A stretch of 64,000 nt of DNA from Fangia hongkongensis FSC776 = DSM 21703. GTDB taxonomy: Bacteria > Pseudomonadota > Gammaproteobacteria > Francisellales > Francisellaceae. The stretch is from the NCBI RefSeq assembly GCF_000379445.1, contig NZ_KB902272.1, positions 111,207 to 175,206 on the forward strand, written 5' to 3'. Positions within the stretch are counted from its first letter, which is position 1. The number at the start of each line of letters is the position of its first letter. This document shows, piece after piece, positions 55,132-63,735 of this stretch. The position numbers and the translations under genes were made by a program. The notes beneath the pieces were generated by a model that was given only the letters and a program-made list of their open reading frames with translations, made no database searches and had not been told where the DNA came from.

Positions 55132-55582
55132 ACAAATAAATAACGACTTTCAAAACGAGATTGTAAGCTATTGGCAGCGCTTTAAAAATACAGCTCTTAA
55201 TGAACTTATGATGGCTTATGATGCTAAAGAGTTACAAACAAATAATATTATACTGTCTAAAAATTTCTATGATGATCTTGAGCGTTTTTGTATTGCATTA
55301 TCCCAATTGCCAGCCAAAGAAGAATATCTTCAGGAAACACTTGGCATCTGTAAGAAACTGCCGACAAGTATCGTGATGTATATGATGCAAAACCTTCACC
55401 AAAGAAATGGTGGTTTTTTTCAGAAAATGTATCAAAAAATGAGTGAGGAAGGTCAATATCAAACGCTCAAATCCAGATGCAAAAGCTTTGAGAAAAATGT
55501 CACGCTAGCAAGAGTATTTAGTGAGCTTAGAGTGGAAATTATGGGGGAAATTATGGATGACTTACAAAGAGAGGCCTTATGA
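55124..55582 (+). CDS. Unknown protein in the Dot/Icm operon
   Basis: A 152-aa, largely helical, charged protein with no signal peptide and no membrane helix. I recognise no family. It sits between dotO and dotI and overlaps both (8 bp with dotO, an ATGA with dotI), so it is translated as part of the secretion operon. In R64 the same place relative to traU is taken by traV, but I cannot show homology. A chaperone or cytoplasmic adaptor role like that of IcmS/IcmW or IcmQ would fit its size, as inference only. Confidence 0.7.
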   Translation: MSEQINNDFQNEIVSYWQRFKNTALNELMMAYDAKELQTNNIILSKNFYDDLERFCIALSQLPAKEEYLQETLGICKKLPTSIVMYMMQNLHQRNGGFFQKMYQKMSEEGQYQTLKSRCKSFEKNVTLARVFSELRVEIMGEIMDDLQREAL

Positions 55583-56187
55583 ATCAAAAAGCACTTAAGG
55601 CAGTGGTTGAAAAATCATTCTTCTATAAGCAAAATTTTAGAGCATTAATTCGAATACTCACAATTAGTATTGTTTTAAACATTATTTTGCTTATTAGTTT
55701 TGTATTATTTCTGGGGAAACAGAAGGAGCAATTTTTGGCTGTTAATACACAAGGGCAAGTATTAGCACTTAAAACAAGCAAAATGCCCAATATTACTCAA
55801 AGCATGCTAATTAACTGGGTGGCTTTAAATATAACAAGGCTCTATGCGCTAGATTTTTTGAACTATAAACAACAGATGTTATCAACGCGCATACTGTTTA
55901 CAAATAGTGGCTGGAAATCATTTAATGTCGCTTTTACGCCGATTGTTGACAAAATTGTTAAAGAAAAGATTGTTCAGTCCTCTGTGCTTGAAGGTCCGCC
56001 AGTAGTTACCGCTGTTGGTTTAGTTTCTGGTATACGAAGTTGGAAGTTACAGGTTCCACTTTTGATTAATTTCAATAAAGGAGAAATATCAGGGAATCTA
56101 AAAGCAATCGTTGAGCTGACAGTTGAAGCAACAAGAAGTGGCAATAATCTTTTTGCTATTTCACAGATTATTCAAGTGAATCAATAA
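55579..56187 (+). CDS. dotI: Type IVB secretion protein DotI/IcmL (TraM-like)
   Basis: A 202-aa inner-membrane protein with one transmembrane helix (about 24-46) and a periplasmic VirB8-like domain. The family patterns are ITQSMLINWVALNITRLYAL and FTNSGWKSFNVAF, then WKLQVPLLINF near the end. It starts within the stop of the preceding gene (ATGA). In Legionella icmL lies before icmK; here it follows dotO, so the gene order is rearranged relative to both Legionella and R64. Confidence 0.88.
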   Translation: MNQKALKAVVEKSFFYKQNFRALIRILTISIVLNIILLISFVLFLGKQKEQFLAVNTQGQVLALKTSKMPNITQSMLINWVALNITRLYALDFLNYKQQMLSTRILFTNSGWKSFNVAFTPIVDKIVKEKIVQSSVLEGPPVVTAVGLVSGIRSWKLQVPLLINFNKGEISGNLKAIVELTVEATRSGNNLFAISQIIQVNQ

Positions 56188-56202
56188 AGTTGGAGGTGGG
56201 GT

Positions 56203-56649
56203 GTGGCGCATAAAAAGAAAAAAGAGTATTTCAAACGAACGAAGAAGATGTTCTTATTAAATGCCATCTACCGTCAGCAAAGATATATTTTTCGTACTAT
56301 TTATAATATTTTTCATTTGAATAAACCCAAATCTAATATGCGCTTTGAAGAGCTAGAGAACATTGGAGTTGATAAGAAAAAGCAGCAGATGCTCCAGAAA
56401 AAATTTCGTTTTCTTTGCAATGTTTTTTTATTTTTAGCTTGGCTTGATGGTCTTTATATATTCTATCTGTTTATTCATGGCAATATTCTAGTCGCTTTTG
56501 TGGCATTTAGTGTTTTACTGATGCTATTAGCGCATGCATTTAAATTCCATTTTTGGCAATACCAGTTAAAAACGCAAAAGCTGGGTTGTACATTTAAAGA
56601 GTGGTTTAGAGATACCTTTTCACTTAAAGAAAAAGGGAGAGAAGAGTAA
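56203..56649 (+). CDS. IcmV/TraX-like inner-membrane protein
   Basis: A 148-aa membrane protein with a basic N terminus, two transmembrane helices (about 69-91 and 93-113) and a conserved-looking end, HAFKFHFWQYQLKTQKLG then CTFKEWF. IcmV proteins have this length, topology and C-terminal HFW...KxGCTxxEW pattern, and icmV adjoins dotA in Legionella. Starts at GTG 56203 with TTGGAGG upstream. It overlaps dotA by one base. Confidence 0.68.
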   Translation: MAHKKKKEYFKRTKKMFLLNAIYRQQRYIFRTIYNIFHLNKPKSNMRFEELENIGVDKKKQQMLQKKFRFLCNVFLFLAWLDGLYIFYLFIHGNILVAFVAFSVLLMLLAHAFKFHFWQYQLKTQKLGCTFKEWFRDTFSLKEKGREE

Positions 56650-59483
56650 TGGCAGTGACAGAAAGCTGGAGTGCATGGGATATTTTAACGCAAATCTTCA
56701 GTGTTAGCATACCGTCAGATGCTCTGATTGGAAGTAGCAACGATACAGCAATACGAACACTGTTATACTATTTTAACAGTGGTATTTTAATGGCTGTCAT
56801 TGCTATTTATGCCTTTGTATTAGTCATTGGGACAATTAATACTGCTCGAGATGGGGTGTTTTTGGGTAAAAACTGGAGTACACATTGGATTTCTTTACGT
56901 GTTATTCTTGGCTCTGCTTGTGCATTTCCTCTAAAGTCTGGATTTTGTATCGCACAGTATCTGGTGTTTTTAATGGTTGCTGTCAGTATCAACTTTGCCA
57001 ATTACGTGTGGGATATGACAAATCATGATATTAAGGAGAATAATATTCCTGCTATTATGGGTGTTGATATTGTTAATGGACTTAAAACCAATATGGCCGC
57101 ATATTTATTAGCAAACCATACTAACCATATTTTGCTAGAAAATGGTGGTTGTAATAATAAAGCAAATGGTGGCACAGATGAGAAATTATGCCATTCAACT
57201 ATTGACTCAGATGCTGATCAGATGACGGTAGCTATAGCGGGAAAAGAGATTGCCAATAACATTCAATCCGTTGGATTAAGCACAGTCGACCCTTTTTTTA
57301 AAAAAATAAATAATAGAGGTCAAACTGAGATTAACCTTGCAGTGATAGACTATCTAAAGCAGGGCATGCTTTCTTGGACAAATGTTTTTGGGAGTAGTTA
57401 TAACCAGACTCGCGTTACAAACATTATTAATCAGTATCAGTTTAGTGTGCCTAATACAGCTCCGGATACAACTGAGGTGTCAGGTGCGCTAGCAGCGTAT
57501 TGTAAACAAGGGGAGGCTTGTGAACTGATTCCATTAATTGCAAATACAGAGCTTGATTATTCAGCTAGATTTCCTGAATTTTCAAGTACAGCGCCCAAAG
57601 TCCCTACGCTGGATGCAATTTCATCAGCAATTTTAAAGGGACTTAAAAATCAGCTTGAGGATCAGGAACAGCAGTTAAGCGTGGATAGCAATAATTTAGA
57701 TAAAAATAACGATTGGTGGAATGCAGATCAGCAGTATTTTACACTTGATAATACATTAGCAGAGAATTTAAGTGCATTTTATAGTAACTTTGCGATTTTT
57801 AATCGCATGATGCAAGGTAGTACAAATAGTGTCATTCAGCTGCATAAAAGTGGTGTGTCACTTGAATATATTTATCAAACACATGATGTCGATACACTTT
57901 CAAAAAAAGCAGGCTCAGGGGATTTGCATTATCGTGTCACGCCAAGCCCTTCAGATAAGGTGCAAACGACTGAACTACTACCTATCCATGTTTTACCAGA
58001 TGCAAAAGCAGATAAAGTCGTTGCATATAAGATGGATAAATTCATCCAGAAATTCCAACATATCTTAACGGAAGCAAAAGTGAATTGCAGTGAGTTGTCT
58101 AAAGGACTATATCCACATACCAATAAAGACGACAGCTGTAAAACGTTGATAGAAAACATAATTCCTTCCTCCTTGCCAGCCGGCCTTGGGAAATATTTTA
58201 TTATTATAGATGCTGCGTTTAATGGTAATAATATAGAAAATGAAGCCAAAGAAGTGACAGAGCTTCTTTATCTAATGCGCTTTTTTCAAATAAACAAAGT
58301 GAGTTTTGCTCATGGTGGTAACATGGTTACTAATGTTGCAGAGCCTGCCCAATTATTTTTAAATGAAATTTTTAGCAAGCTCTCGATTAGCTCAGGTGCA
58401 AGCAGTATCTTAAGCCAAATCTATAACTTTGGCGATAGTGCTACGGGTGATTCATCCCAGCATTACTCAATGATTCGCGAGCTTCAAGGCTTAGGGAAGT
58501 CAATTATTAAAATGACAATTGATTCTCTTAGAGATGTTACAGGAAAGATATGGCGCCACACTGCAGGAGAGATAGCGACAGTAATGGCTGTACAAACAGC
58601 AACCTCAGCGCTTGCACTTGCATCGTCAGTTATTCCGTGGATATCGACAGGGCCAACAATTGCATTAGTTGGAAATGCAGCCCTGCAAGTCCTAATATCT
58701 GCACAAATGCTTGCTCTATCAGCATCATTGGTATGGCTCCCTTTGGTTTTTTTTGTCTTGATGGCGTTATTTGGAATAGGTGTGCTATTTGCACTTGTTA
58801 TACCAATGACACCCTTTATTTTATTTTGGGCAGGAAAAATGGCATGGCTGCTTCTTGTCATTGAAGCATTAGTTGCCGCCCCCATTGTTGCGCTTGGTAT
58901 TGTCTATCCCGAAGGCCACGAAGTATTTGGTAAGGCAGAGTCAGGGGTACAAATTATGCTAAGCTTGGTGTTAAGACCTGTTCTCATGATTGTCGGCATT
59001 ATTACCGCGATGGTTTTAACCTACGTTATTATTAGTGCATCGGCAAAAGGGTTCCATGTTGTTGCAACACAATTAAGTAGTATGCATGGTGCATCCAATG
59101 ATAGTTATGTGACAGGTTCATTTAATTTACTACTGGTTTTAATGTATGCCACTTTTCTTTCAATGGCATTTTATAAATGCTTTTCTTTAATTTATATTCT
59201 CCCTGATAAAATTTTAATGTGGATTGGGGGAGGGCAAAATGAACGTGCTGGTGCTGAGGAGATGCAAGAGATAAAGTCAACAACTTCTCAGCAAGCCCAG
59301 TCGATGGCGAGCTCAGCAACCCAGACAGTAGATAAATATGCAAAACAAAGTGGTGACATTGCAAAGGAATCACAAAACTCAGGAGCTTCAACTTCTCAAG
59401 CTGCTGGACAAATCGATAAAGATAGAAGAGCAGATAAAAGTAAGAATAATCGGGCTCCAAGGGCTCAAATTGATGATAATTAA
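56649..59483 (+). CDS. dotA: Type IVB secretion protein DotA (TraY-like)
   Basis: A 944-aa polytopic protein. The N-terminal part has hydrophobic segments (SGILMAVIAIYAFVLVIGTI, CIAQYLVFLMVAVSINFANY), a large central periplasmic domain of about 450 residues and a cluster of helices near the C terminus (LVFFVLMALFGIGVLFALVI and later). The last 80 residues are hydrophilic, rich in Ser, Gln, Ala and Asp. This layout is diagnostic for DotA/TraY. DotA is essential for secretion and is itself exported in Legionella. The start overlaps the upstream stop (TAATG). Confidence 0.92.
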   Translation: MAVTESWSAWDILTQIFSVSIPSDALIGSSNDTAIRTLLYYFNSGILMAVIAIYAFVLVIGTINTARDGVFLGKNWSTHWISLRVILGSACAFPLKSGFCIAQYLVFLMVAVSINFANYVWDMTNHDIKENNIPAIMGVDIVNGLKTNMAAYLLANHTNHILLENGGCNNKANGGTDEKLCHSTIDSDADQMTVAIAGKEIANNIQSVGLSTVDPFFKKINNRGQTEINLAVIDYLKQGMLSWTNVFGSSYNQTRVTNIINQYQFSVPNTAPDTTEVSGALAAYCKQGEACELIPLIANTELDYSARFPEFSSTAPKVPTLDAISSAILKGLKNQLEDQEQQLSVDSNNLDKNNDWWNADQQYFTLDNTLAENLSAFYSNFAIFNRMMQGSTNSVIQLHKSGVSLEYIYQTHDVDTLSKKAGSGDLHYRVTPSPSDKVQTTELLPIHVLPDAKADKVVAYKMDKFIQKFQHILTEAKVNCSELSKGLYPHTNKDDSCKTLIENIIPSSLPAGLGKYFIIIDAAFNGNNIENEAKEVTELLYLMRFFQINKVSFAHGGNMVTNVAEPAQLFLNEIFSKLSISSGASSILSQIYNFGDSATGDSSQHYSMIRELQGLGKSIIKMTIDSLRDVTGKIWRHTAGEIATVMAVQTATSALALASSVIPWISTGPTIALVGNAALQVLISAQMLALSASLVWLPLVFFVLMALFGIGVLFALVIPMTPFILFWAGKMAWLLLVIEALVAAPIVALGIVYPEGHEVFGKAESGVQIMLSLVLRPVLMIVGIITAMVLTYVIISASAKGFHVVATQLSSMHGASNDSYVTGSFNLLLVLMYATFLSMAFYKCFSLIYILPDKILMWIGGGQNERAGAEEMQEIKSTTSQQAQSMASSATQTVDKYAKQSGDIAKESQNSGASTSQAAGQIDKDRRADKSKNNRAPRAQIDDN

Positions 59484-59493
59484 GGAGGATATA

Positions 59494-60189
59494 TTGATAA
59501 GTCGCAGTTCTTTTTATCTAGTTAGAATATTTTTTTTGCTTTGTTGTATTCCCGTGTTGGGATTTTCAGAAGCAGGTATATATATGCAGATTACAAACTC
59601 ATGTAATTATCCTATTACTTATCAGTATAAGGGCAAGAGCGAGGAATCTTATCACTCTGATCCTAGTATTAATATAGAGCAAGGTAAGACGCAAAAAATT
59701 TATTTTTCAGATTATAAAGAACCGAAAAAAGAATATTATGATATTATATTTAAAGTTAAAGATTCGAGTGTGGCGGTAGGCGGATTTGAAATACGCTTGT
59801 ATAGCACTCGTGGTGGCGTAAGAAATCATATGGAAATATCACAAGTAACAGGAAATGTTATGCTGTCTGATACTGAAAATCATTGGAATAATAGAGTAGG
59901 AAATACTCCTGATCTTCTTATTGCATCTTGCCCTTTTTCAGCGAATGCAATTGGTTTGGGAGAAGTAACCGTACAAAGACGAGGAAGTATGTATACGTAT
60001 ACTTTCAGTGTAAACCCAGGGCGTTGTACAATTAATAATGATACTAAGGAAGTTCAGTGTACAGGTAATATTGGCTATAAATATATGAATAACTCAGTAA
60101 CATTTTTTTGTCAAAGAACCAGTGTTGGAAATCCAAGTTGTCCTTGGGTAGAGCTAGACAGCGATACTAATGATTTTAATATTTTTTAA
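59494..60189 (+). CDS. Exported protein of unknown function after dotA
   Basis: A 231-aa protein. TTG 59494 is chosen as start because AAGGAGG lies 5-6 nt upstream and gives a proper signal peptide (LVRIFFLLCCIPVLGFSEA). The mature part is beta-rich with several cysteines and begins GIYMQITNSCNYPITYQYKG, a pattern seen in thaumatin-like and similar secreted beta proteins (weak). It lies 10 bp after dotA, hence in the same transcript. It could be a substrate or accessory of the secretion system; no family is certain. Confidence 0.65.
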   Translation: MISRSSFYLVRIFFLLCCIPVLGFSEAGIYMQITNSCNYPITYQYKGKSEESYHSDPSINIEQGKTQKIYFSDYKEPKKEYYDIIFKVKDSSVAVGGFEIRLYSTRGGVRNHMEISQVTGNVMLSDTENHWNNRVGNTPDLLIASCPFSANAIGLGEVTVQRRGSMYTYTFSVNPGRCTINNDTKEVQCTGNIGYKYMNNSVTFFCQRTSVGNPSCPWVELDSDTNDFNIF

Positions 60190-60378
60190 ATACTTTTCTG
60201 AGGTATTTAGTTTGGCTTGATATTTAATTCTATATTTGACTACATATTGATCGTATATTGGTGTTTTTTTCACTAGAAACAATAAAATCTTAGACAGAAT
60301 GATGATAAAAATATTCATTTATCCGTCTTCACAATAAGTTTTTTTTAAACTGAGTCCTGCAAGTAAACTGTGTAATGA

Positions 60379-60421
60379 AGAACTCCTGATATACGTCATT
60401 AATTTGAAAGTCAGGAGTTCT
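60379..60421 (+). promoter_or_regulatory. 11-bp inverted repeat in the leader of the repeat-bearing secreted protein
   Basis: AGAACTCCTGA (60379-60389) and TCAGGAGTTCT (60411-60421) are exact complements around a 21-nt loop, ending 21 bp before the start codon. No T-run follows. It could be an operator or an mRNA hairpin near the ribosome-binding site. The rest of the 60190-60442 gap is AT-rich and shows no gene. Confidence 0.6.
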
Positions 60422-60442
60422 ATAACCAAAGGAAATATAACT

Positions 60443-62176
60443 ATGAATAAGAAGTTTTTATTGACAAGCTTAATTAGCTTATCATTGCATTCCTTAGCAA
60501 TCGCAAATATCTCAAAATCAGAGATAACGATGCCAATTAAAATATCAAATGATCTTCCAAATTCAATCATTTATCCTTATATCACAGGAGATAGTACATG
60601 TATGCCAAAAGCATTACAAAAAGGGATTTTGCCAGGAAGTTCTCACACGTTTGAACTTACACAAACTTGCTGGAAAGCAGGGCGTGTCTATATATCAGAT
60701 AGAGCAGATGTCGTGAATCAGTCAAAGAAACTTGGAGGAAGGTATCAACTTGTTGAATATACCTTTACAAATAATGCTCAAGGGACAGCTCCAATGGTTG
60801 ATTATGATTTTTCAGCAGTTGACTCACTTAATACTATTTCTTTAGCAGTTGAGGCTATTGGTAGTACAAAAGGGGAAACATTTGGTTGGGTTGGGATGCC
60901 ATCAAGTATAGAAAAATTACAATTACAAAGTAAAATAGATACATTTTCACTTCAAACAGGTTGGCCTAAGTTTACAGGTAACGAATCAAAAATTCCAAGC
61001 GGATATAACTTGTTTGCTTTGACCTTAGATTCTGATCTACCACAGGCAAAGGCAAATTTACTTAGGCAAAGGCTAATTAGTCGTTGGTTATATTGGTATG
61101 ATACAAGTTCTAGTGAAATTTGCTTTAATAATCCTCATGGGCGCTCTTTTTCAGAGTGCAAAGCGTTTGCAGATTCGGTTAAAGCCGTCATGAATGCCTT
61201 TAAGCAAAATGCAAATGAAAATGGTGTGCATAACCCTTCTGATGCAGATTTAATTAAACATATTATTGGTTATGTTAACTTTGCTCCAGATGGTAAGAAT
61301 TGGGCATATTTAACACATGATATTGGTAGTAAAGTTATTGGGTTATTACGTGGTGTTGCTGACAAAAATGATGGGATATTACATAAAAAATATTTATTTC
61401 CAGCTTACGATAGTAACTATAACCTTAACCCATACGTTACTTTTATTCATGGACAAAAAGCATTAAATTTGCAAGTCTATGCATTTTCTATTGATGACTC
61501 AATTGGCAATATACAGGTTAAAGACTTTAGAGGAATGCAAATTGACGTTGGGGGTACTAAACAGCTGCCAGATACGAGACATTATACGCGTCCAAAGGAG
61601 CCACTTGATAGTAAGTATCATATTATTCCAGGAGGAGGCTGGGGGGTAACAACGGGTGTTATTTGTGGATTAAAGCAAACTTATAAACCAGGTGAGCCTG
61701 CTTTAGCTGCTCTTTTTAATAATGCAAACGAGTGTAATGTGACACTTACAAATCCAGACACCACATTTAGTTTGAGAAAAATGACAAGTGGGGCACTTAG
61801 ATTAGAGAATTGTCATGGAGCAGTTTGTGATAATATTACCGTTAATCAAACTTCAGTCAATCTTCCAGGAGGTAGTAGTAAACCTGTGAATACTGATTAT
61901 CATATATATGTTGGCGCGGGTTGGGGGCTGACTACGGGATTTGCTTGTCAGCAACCTGTTTCTTATCAGCTTGGTAAACCCGCTATTGATATTCTATTCA
62001 ATAGAAACAAAAGCTGTTTTGTAACGTTATATAGTCCGGGAGTCTCTTTTAATCTGAATAGAGATCAAAATGGCAATTTAGTTTCCTCTAACTGTAAAAA
62101 TAAAGGTCAAGCTGACATTTGCTCTATGATCCATTTTGGAGACAAAAATATTAATTTACCAGGGGCTCCAGCTTAA
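60443..62176 (+). CDS. Secreted beta-rich protein with two C-terminal 94-residue repeats
   Basis: A 577-aa protein with a signal peptide (MNKKFLLTSLISLSLHSLAIA). Residues about 30-390 resemble, in strand pattern, GH64/thaumatin-like proteins: ITMPIKISNDLPNSI, KAGRVYISDRADVV and YDFSAVDSLNTISLAVEAIG; this is a weak match. The C terminus contains two tandem copies of a domain beginning YHI then GWG(V/L)TTG, with conserved cysteines. AAAGGA precedes ATG 60443. It lies beside the Dot/Icm operon and the exported protein before it and may be an effector or surface enzyme (inference). Confidence 0.65.
   Translation: MNKKFLLTSLISLSLHSLAIANISKSEITMPIKISNDLPNSIIYPYITGDSTCMPKALQKGILPGSSHTFELTQTCWKAGRVYISDRADVVNQSKKLGGRYQLVEYTFTNNAQGTAPMVDYDFSAVDSLNTISLAVEAIGSTKGETFGWVGMPSSIEKLQLQSKIDTFSLQTGWPKFTGNESKIPSGYNLFALTLDSDLPQAKANLLRQRLISRWLYWYDTSSSEICFNNPHGRSFSECKAFADSVKAVMNAFKQNANENGVHNPSDADLIKHIIGYVNFAPDGKNWAYLTHDIGSKVIGLLRGVADKNDGILHKKYLFPAYDSNYNLNPYVTFIHGQKALNLQVYAFSIDDSIGNIQVKDFRGMQIDVGGTKQLPDTRHYTRPKEPLDSKYHIIPGGGWGVTTGVICGLKQTYKPGEPALAALFNNANECNVTLTNPDTTFSLRKMTSGALRLENCHGAVCDNITVNQTSVNLPGGSSKPVNTDYHIYVGAGWGLTTGFACQQPVSYQLGKPAIDILFNRNKSCFVTLYSPGVSFNLNRDQNGNLVSSNCKNKGQADICSMIHFGDKNINLPGAPA
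61616..62170 (+). repeat. Two tandem protein-coding repeats, 282-bp period
   Basis: Copy 1 begins at 61616 (YHIIPGGGWGVTTG) and copy 2 at 61898 (YHIYVGAGWGLTTG). Each has a Cys shortly after, then GEPALAALFN / GKPAIDILFN, a CxVTL strand, and a VNLPGG / INLPGA end. The DNA has diverged, so this is an old duplication of a domain. Confidence 0.8.
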
Positions 62177-62262
62177 AAAGTTAATGTGGTCTAGTATTCT
62201 GTAACATATCTTACGTACACAATAAGTGCATAAGAATTAGAATCTATAGGGCGTAATGCCTA

Positions 62263-62913
62263 TTAAAGAAGTGCTGCATTAGTAGTGGATTCTTTAGGAG
62301 GTTCTTTTGTCAAACCAAAGCGTTTATCAAGGAGGGATAAACTTGTTTCATTTAACCATTGTCCTAAATTAAAATAACGTGCCAGTGTAACAAAATCATA
62401 GACCTCAAAGTCAGTATAAAGCCCTTGGATAATGTTTCGAACGGTTGATTCTGCGCGAAATATATAATTAGCGATCTCAAGGTTACTTACGCCCCTACAG
62501 CGTAAGCTCAGTACGTAGAATTTTAATAAAGAGAGCTTTACCGGGCGAAAATAGTTTAAAATAATCAGGTTTTTACCATCCCAAACAGTCGGTGATTCAT
62601 GGAGTTTAAAGAAAAACCCTTTGATATAAATATCATCTTGATTAACATAGTGGCGTGTTGTAATAATAGGCTGTATGCCAACATCATTGAAATAAAATAA
62701 CTCTTTATGAATTGATATTCCCTTAAATAGATGAACTTCTCGCTCTCCAATGGAATAGAGTTTGTGAAAAGGTCTAAGTTCACTGATTTCAACCTCCTGA
62801 CGTCCAATCACTCTGTCAATATTTTTATGGCCAAGGTACTTTAGATATACATCATTAATATTAATAAGTCTTCCATGTGCATCTTTCTCGAAGTAAGCAA
62901 ATTTTGAACACAT
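62263..62913 (-). CDS. PAS-like / LuxR-type HTH regulator
   Basis: About 216 aa. The N terminus (FAYFEKDAHGRLININDVYL) looks like a PAS domain, and the C-terminal part has a LuxR-like HTH (LSLLKFYVLSLRCRGVSNLE, IANYIFRAESTVRNIIQGL). The HTH is less typical than that of the regulator at 48120, though the pattern of hydrophobic positions is kept. ATG 62913 is preferred (GGGGAG upstream); an in-frame TTG at 62931 is possible. It is convergent with the repeat-bearing secreted protein gene. Together with three others it makes a set of LuxR-type regulators beside the pilus and secretion genes. Confidence 0.72.
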   Translation of the reverse strand: MCSKFAYFEKDAHGRLININDVYLKYLGHKNIDRVIGRQEVEISELRPFHKLYSIGEREVHLFKGISIHKELFYFNDVGIQPIITTRHYVNQDDIYIKGFFFKLHESPTVWDGKNLIILNYFRPVKLSLLKFYVLSLRCRGVSNLEIANYIFRAESTVRNIIQGLYTDFEVYDFVTLARYFNLGQWLNETSLSLLDKRFGLTKEPPKESTTNAALL

Positions 62914-63109
62914 ATACCGATTACTCCCCAAGTATCAAATTGATTTTCCGTTAACCTTGTAGAGTATAACAAGAGAAAATACAGCTTTGTAAGTCAGGAA
63001 AATTACAAAAAATATGGATTTTACTTGTCTGTATAACGGGGCCTGTCATAGTGATAGAAAGCTTGCTATGCTTGAGTATAGAGCGATGAAACTATGTGAA
63101 GGAGAGAAA

Positions 63110-63493
63110 ATGGAGCAACGTATTTATAAAAGAATAAACTGGGTAATAATCATGGCTGCAGCTGTTGCATTAACAGGCTGCTCAATCTTATCACCAATCA
63201 AGCTTGAACCTAAAGCAAGTATGATTGAAATTTCAAAAAATAAACCAAAAGAAAAGTGTCGGTATATCGCGCCAATTGAAGCTGTCGATAGTTGGTTGTT
63301 TAGAGATATGTTTACCTCCAATGATAATCAGGTTCAATCTGCCTATAGTTTGCTTAGAAATAGAGCACAGACACTTAATGCAAATTATGTTCAGGTCTTG
63401 CATTATGAGTATCGCCAAAGCAGTTTGCTTGGAATCTTTGAGTTTACAAGAATGCCTGCGCTATCTGCCGTGGCTTATAGATGTTCACAATAA
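63110..63493 (+). CDS. DUF4156-type lipoprotein
   Basis: A 127-aa lipoprotein. The signal ends in the lipobox LTGC, 7 residues after a hydrophobic stretch (VIIMAAAVALTGC). The mature part (EKCRYIAPIEA near the start, LLRNRAQTLNANYVQVLHYE, and a final AVAYRC) resembles the YjeI/DUF4156 family of small outer-membrane lipoproteins of unknown function. ATG 63110 has GAAGGAGAG five nt upstream; the open frame extends further 5' without a ribosome-binding site. Confidence 0.78.
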   Translation: MEQRIYKRINWVIIMAAAVALTGCSILSPIKLEPKASMIEISKNKPKEKCRYIAPIEAVDSWLFRDMFTSNDNQVQSAYSLLRNRAQTLNANYVQVLHYEYRQSSLLGIFEFTRMPALSAVAYRCSQ

Positions 63494-63735
63494 AAGGTCA
63501 CTATGACTCGCAGTTTGTCTGGTCATCCAAAGTATGATTCCAATAACAGCAATTTTTTATACCACTGTACCTAGTTGGGCATTTTCATGTTTTATGGCTT
63601 TGACATCGGGTGTCATAAAATATTAGGGTAAAAATAACAATCGATCCTTATGGAGATGTTATTTTATCTTGAGGGAGCTTCCTCGAAATTTAATACTGGT
63701 TATCTTTTATAAAACACTAAGATTATTAAAAATTT
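63494..63735. other. Non-coding spacer before the IS1-like element
   Basis: This 242-bp stretch carries no gene I can support. Short hairpin potential occurs at TGACA/TGTCA (about 63600-63615) and an imperfect palindrome GAGGGAGCTTCCTC at 63671-63684. The inverted repeat that reaches across the IS boundary is described under findings. Confidence 0.4.

Noticed and set aside
57929..58249. 106-codon reading frame antisense to dotA
   Set aside because: Lies wholly within a well-supported gene on the opposite strand and has no family features.
63671..63684. Palindrome GAGGGAGCTTCCTC before the IS1-like element
   Set aside because: Imperfect, with one mismatched pair, and not followed by T-run or linked to a gene start.
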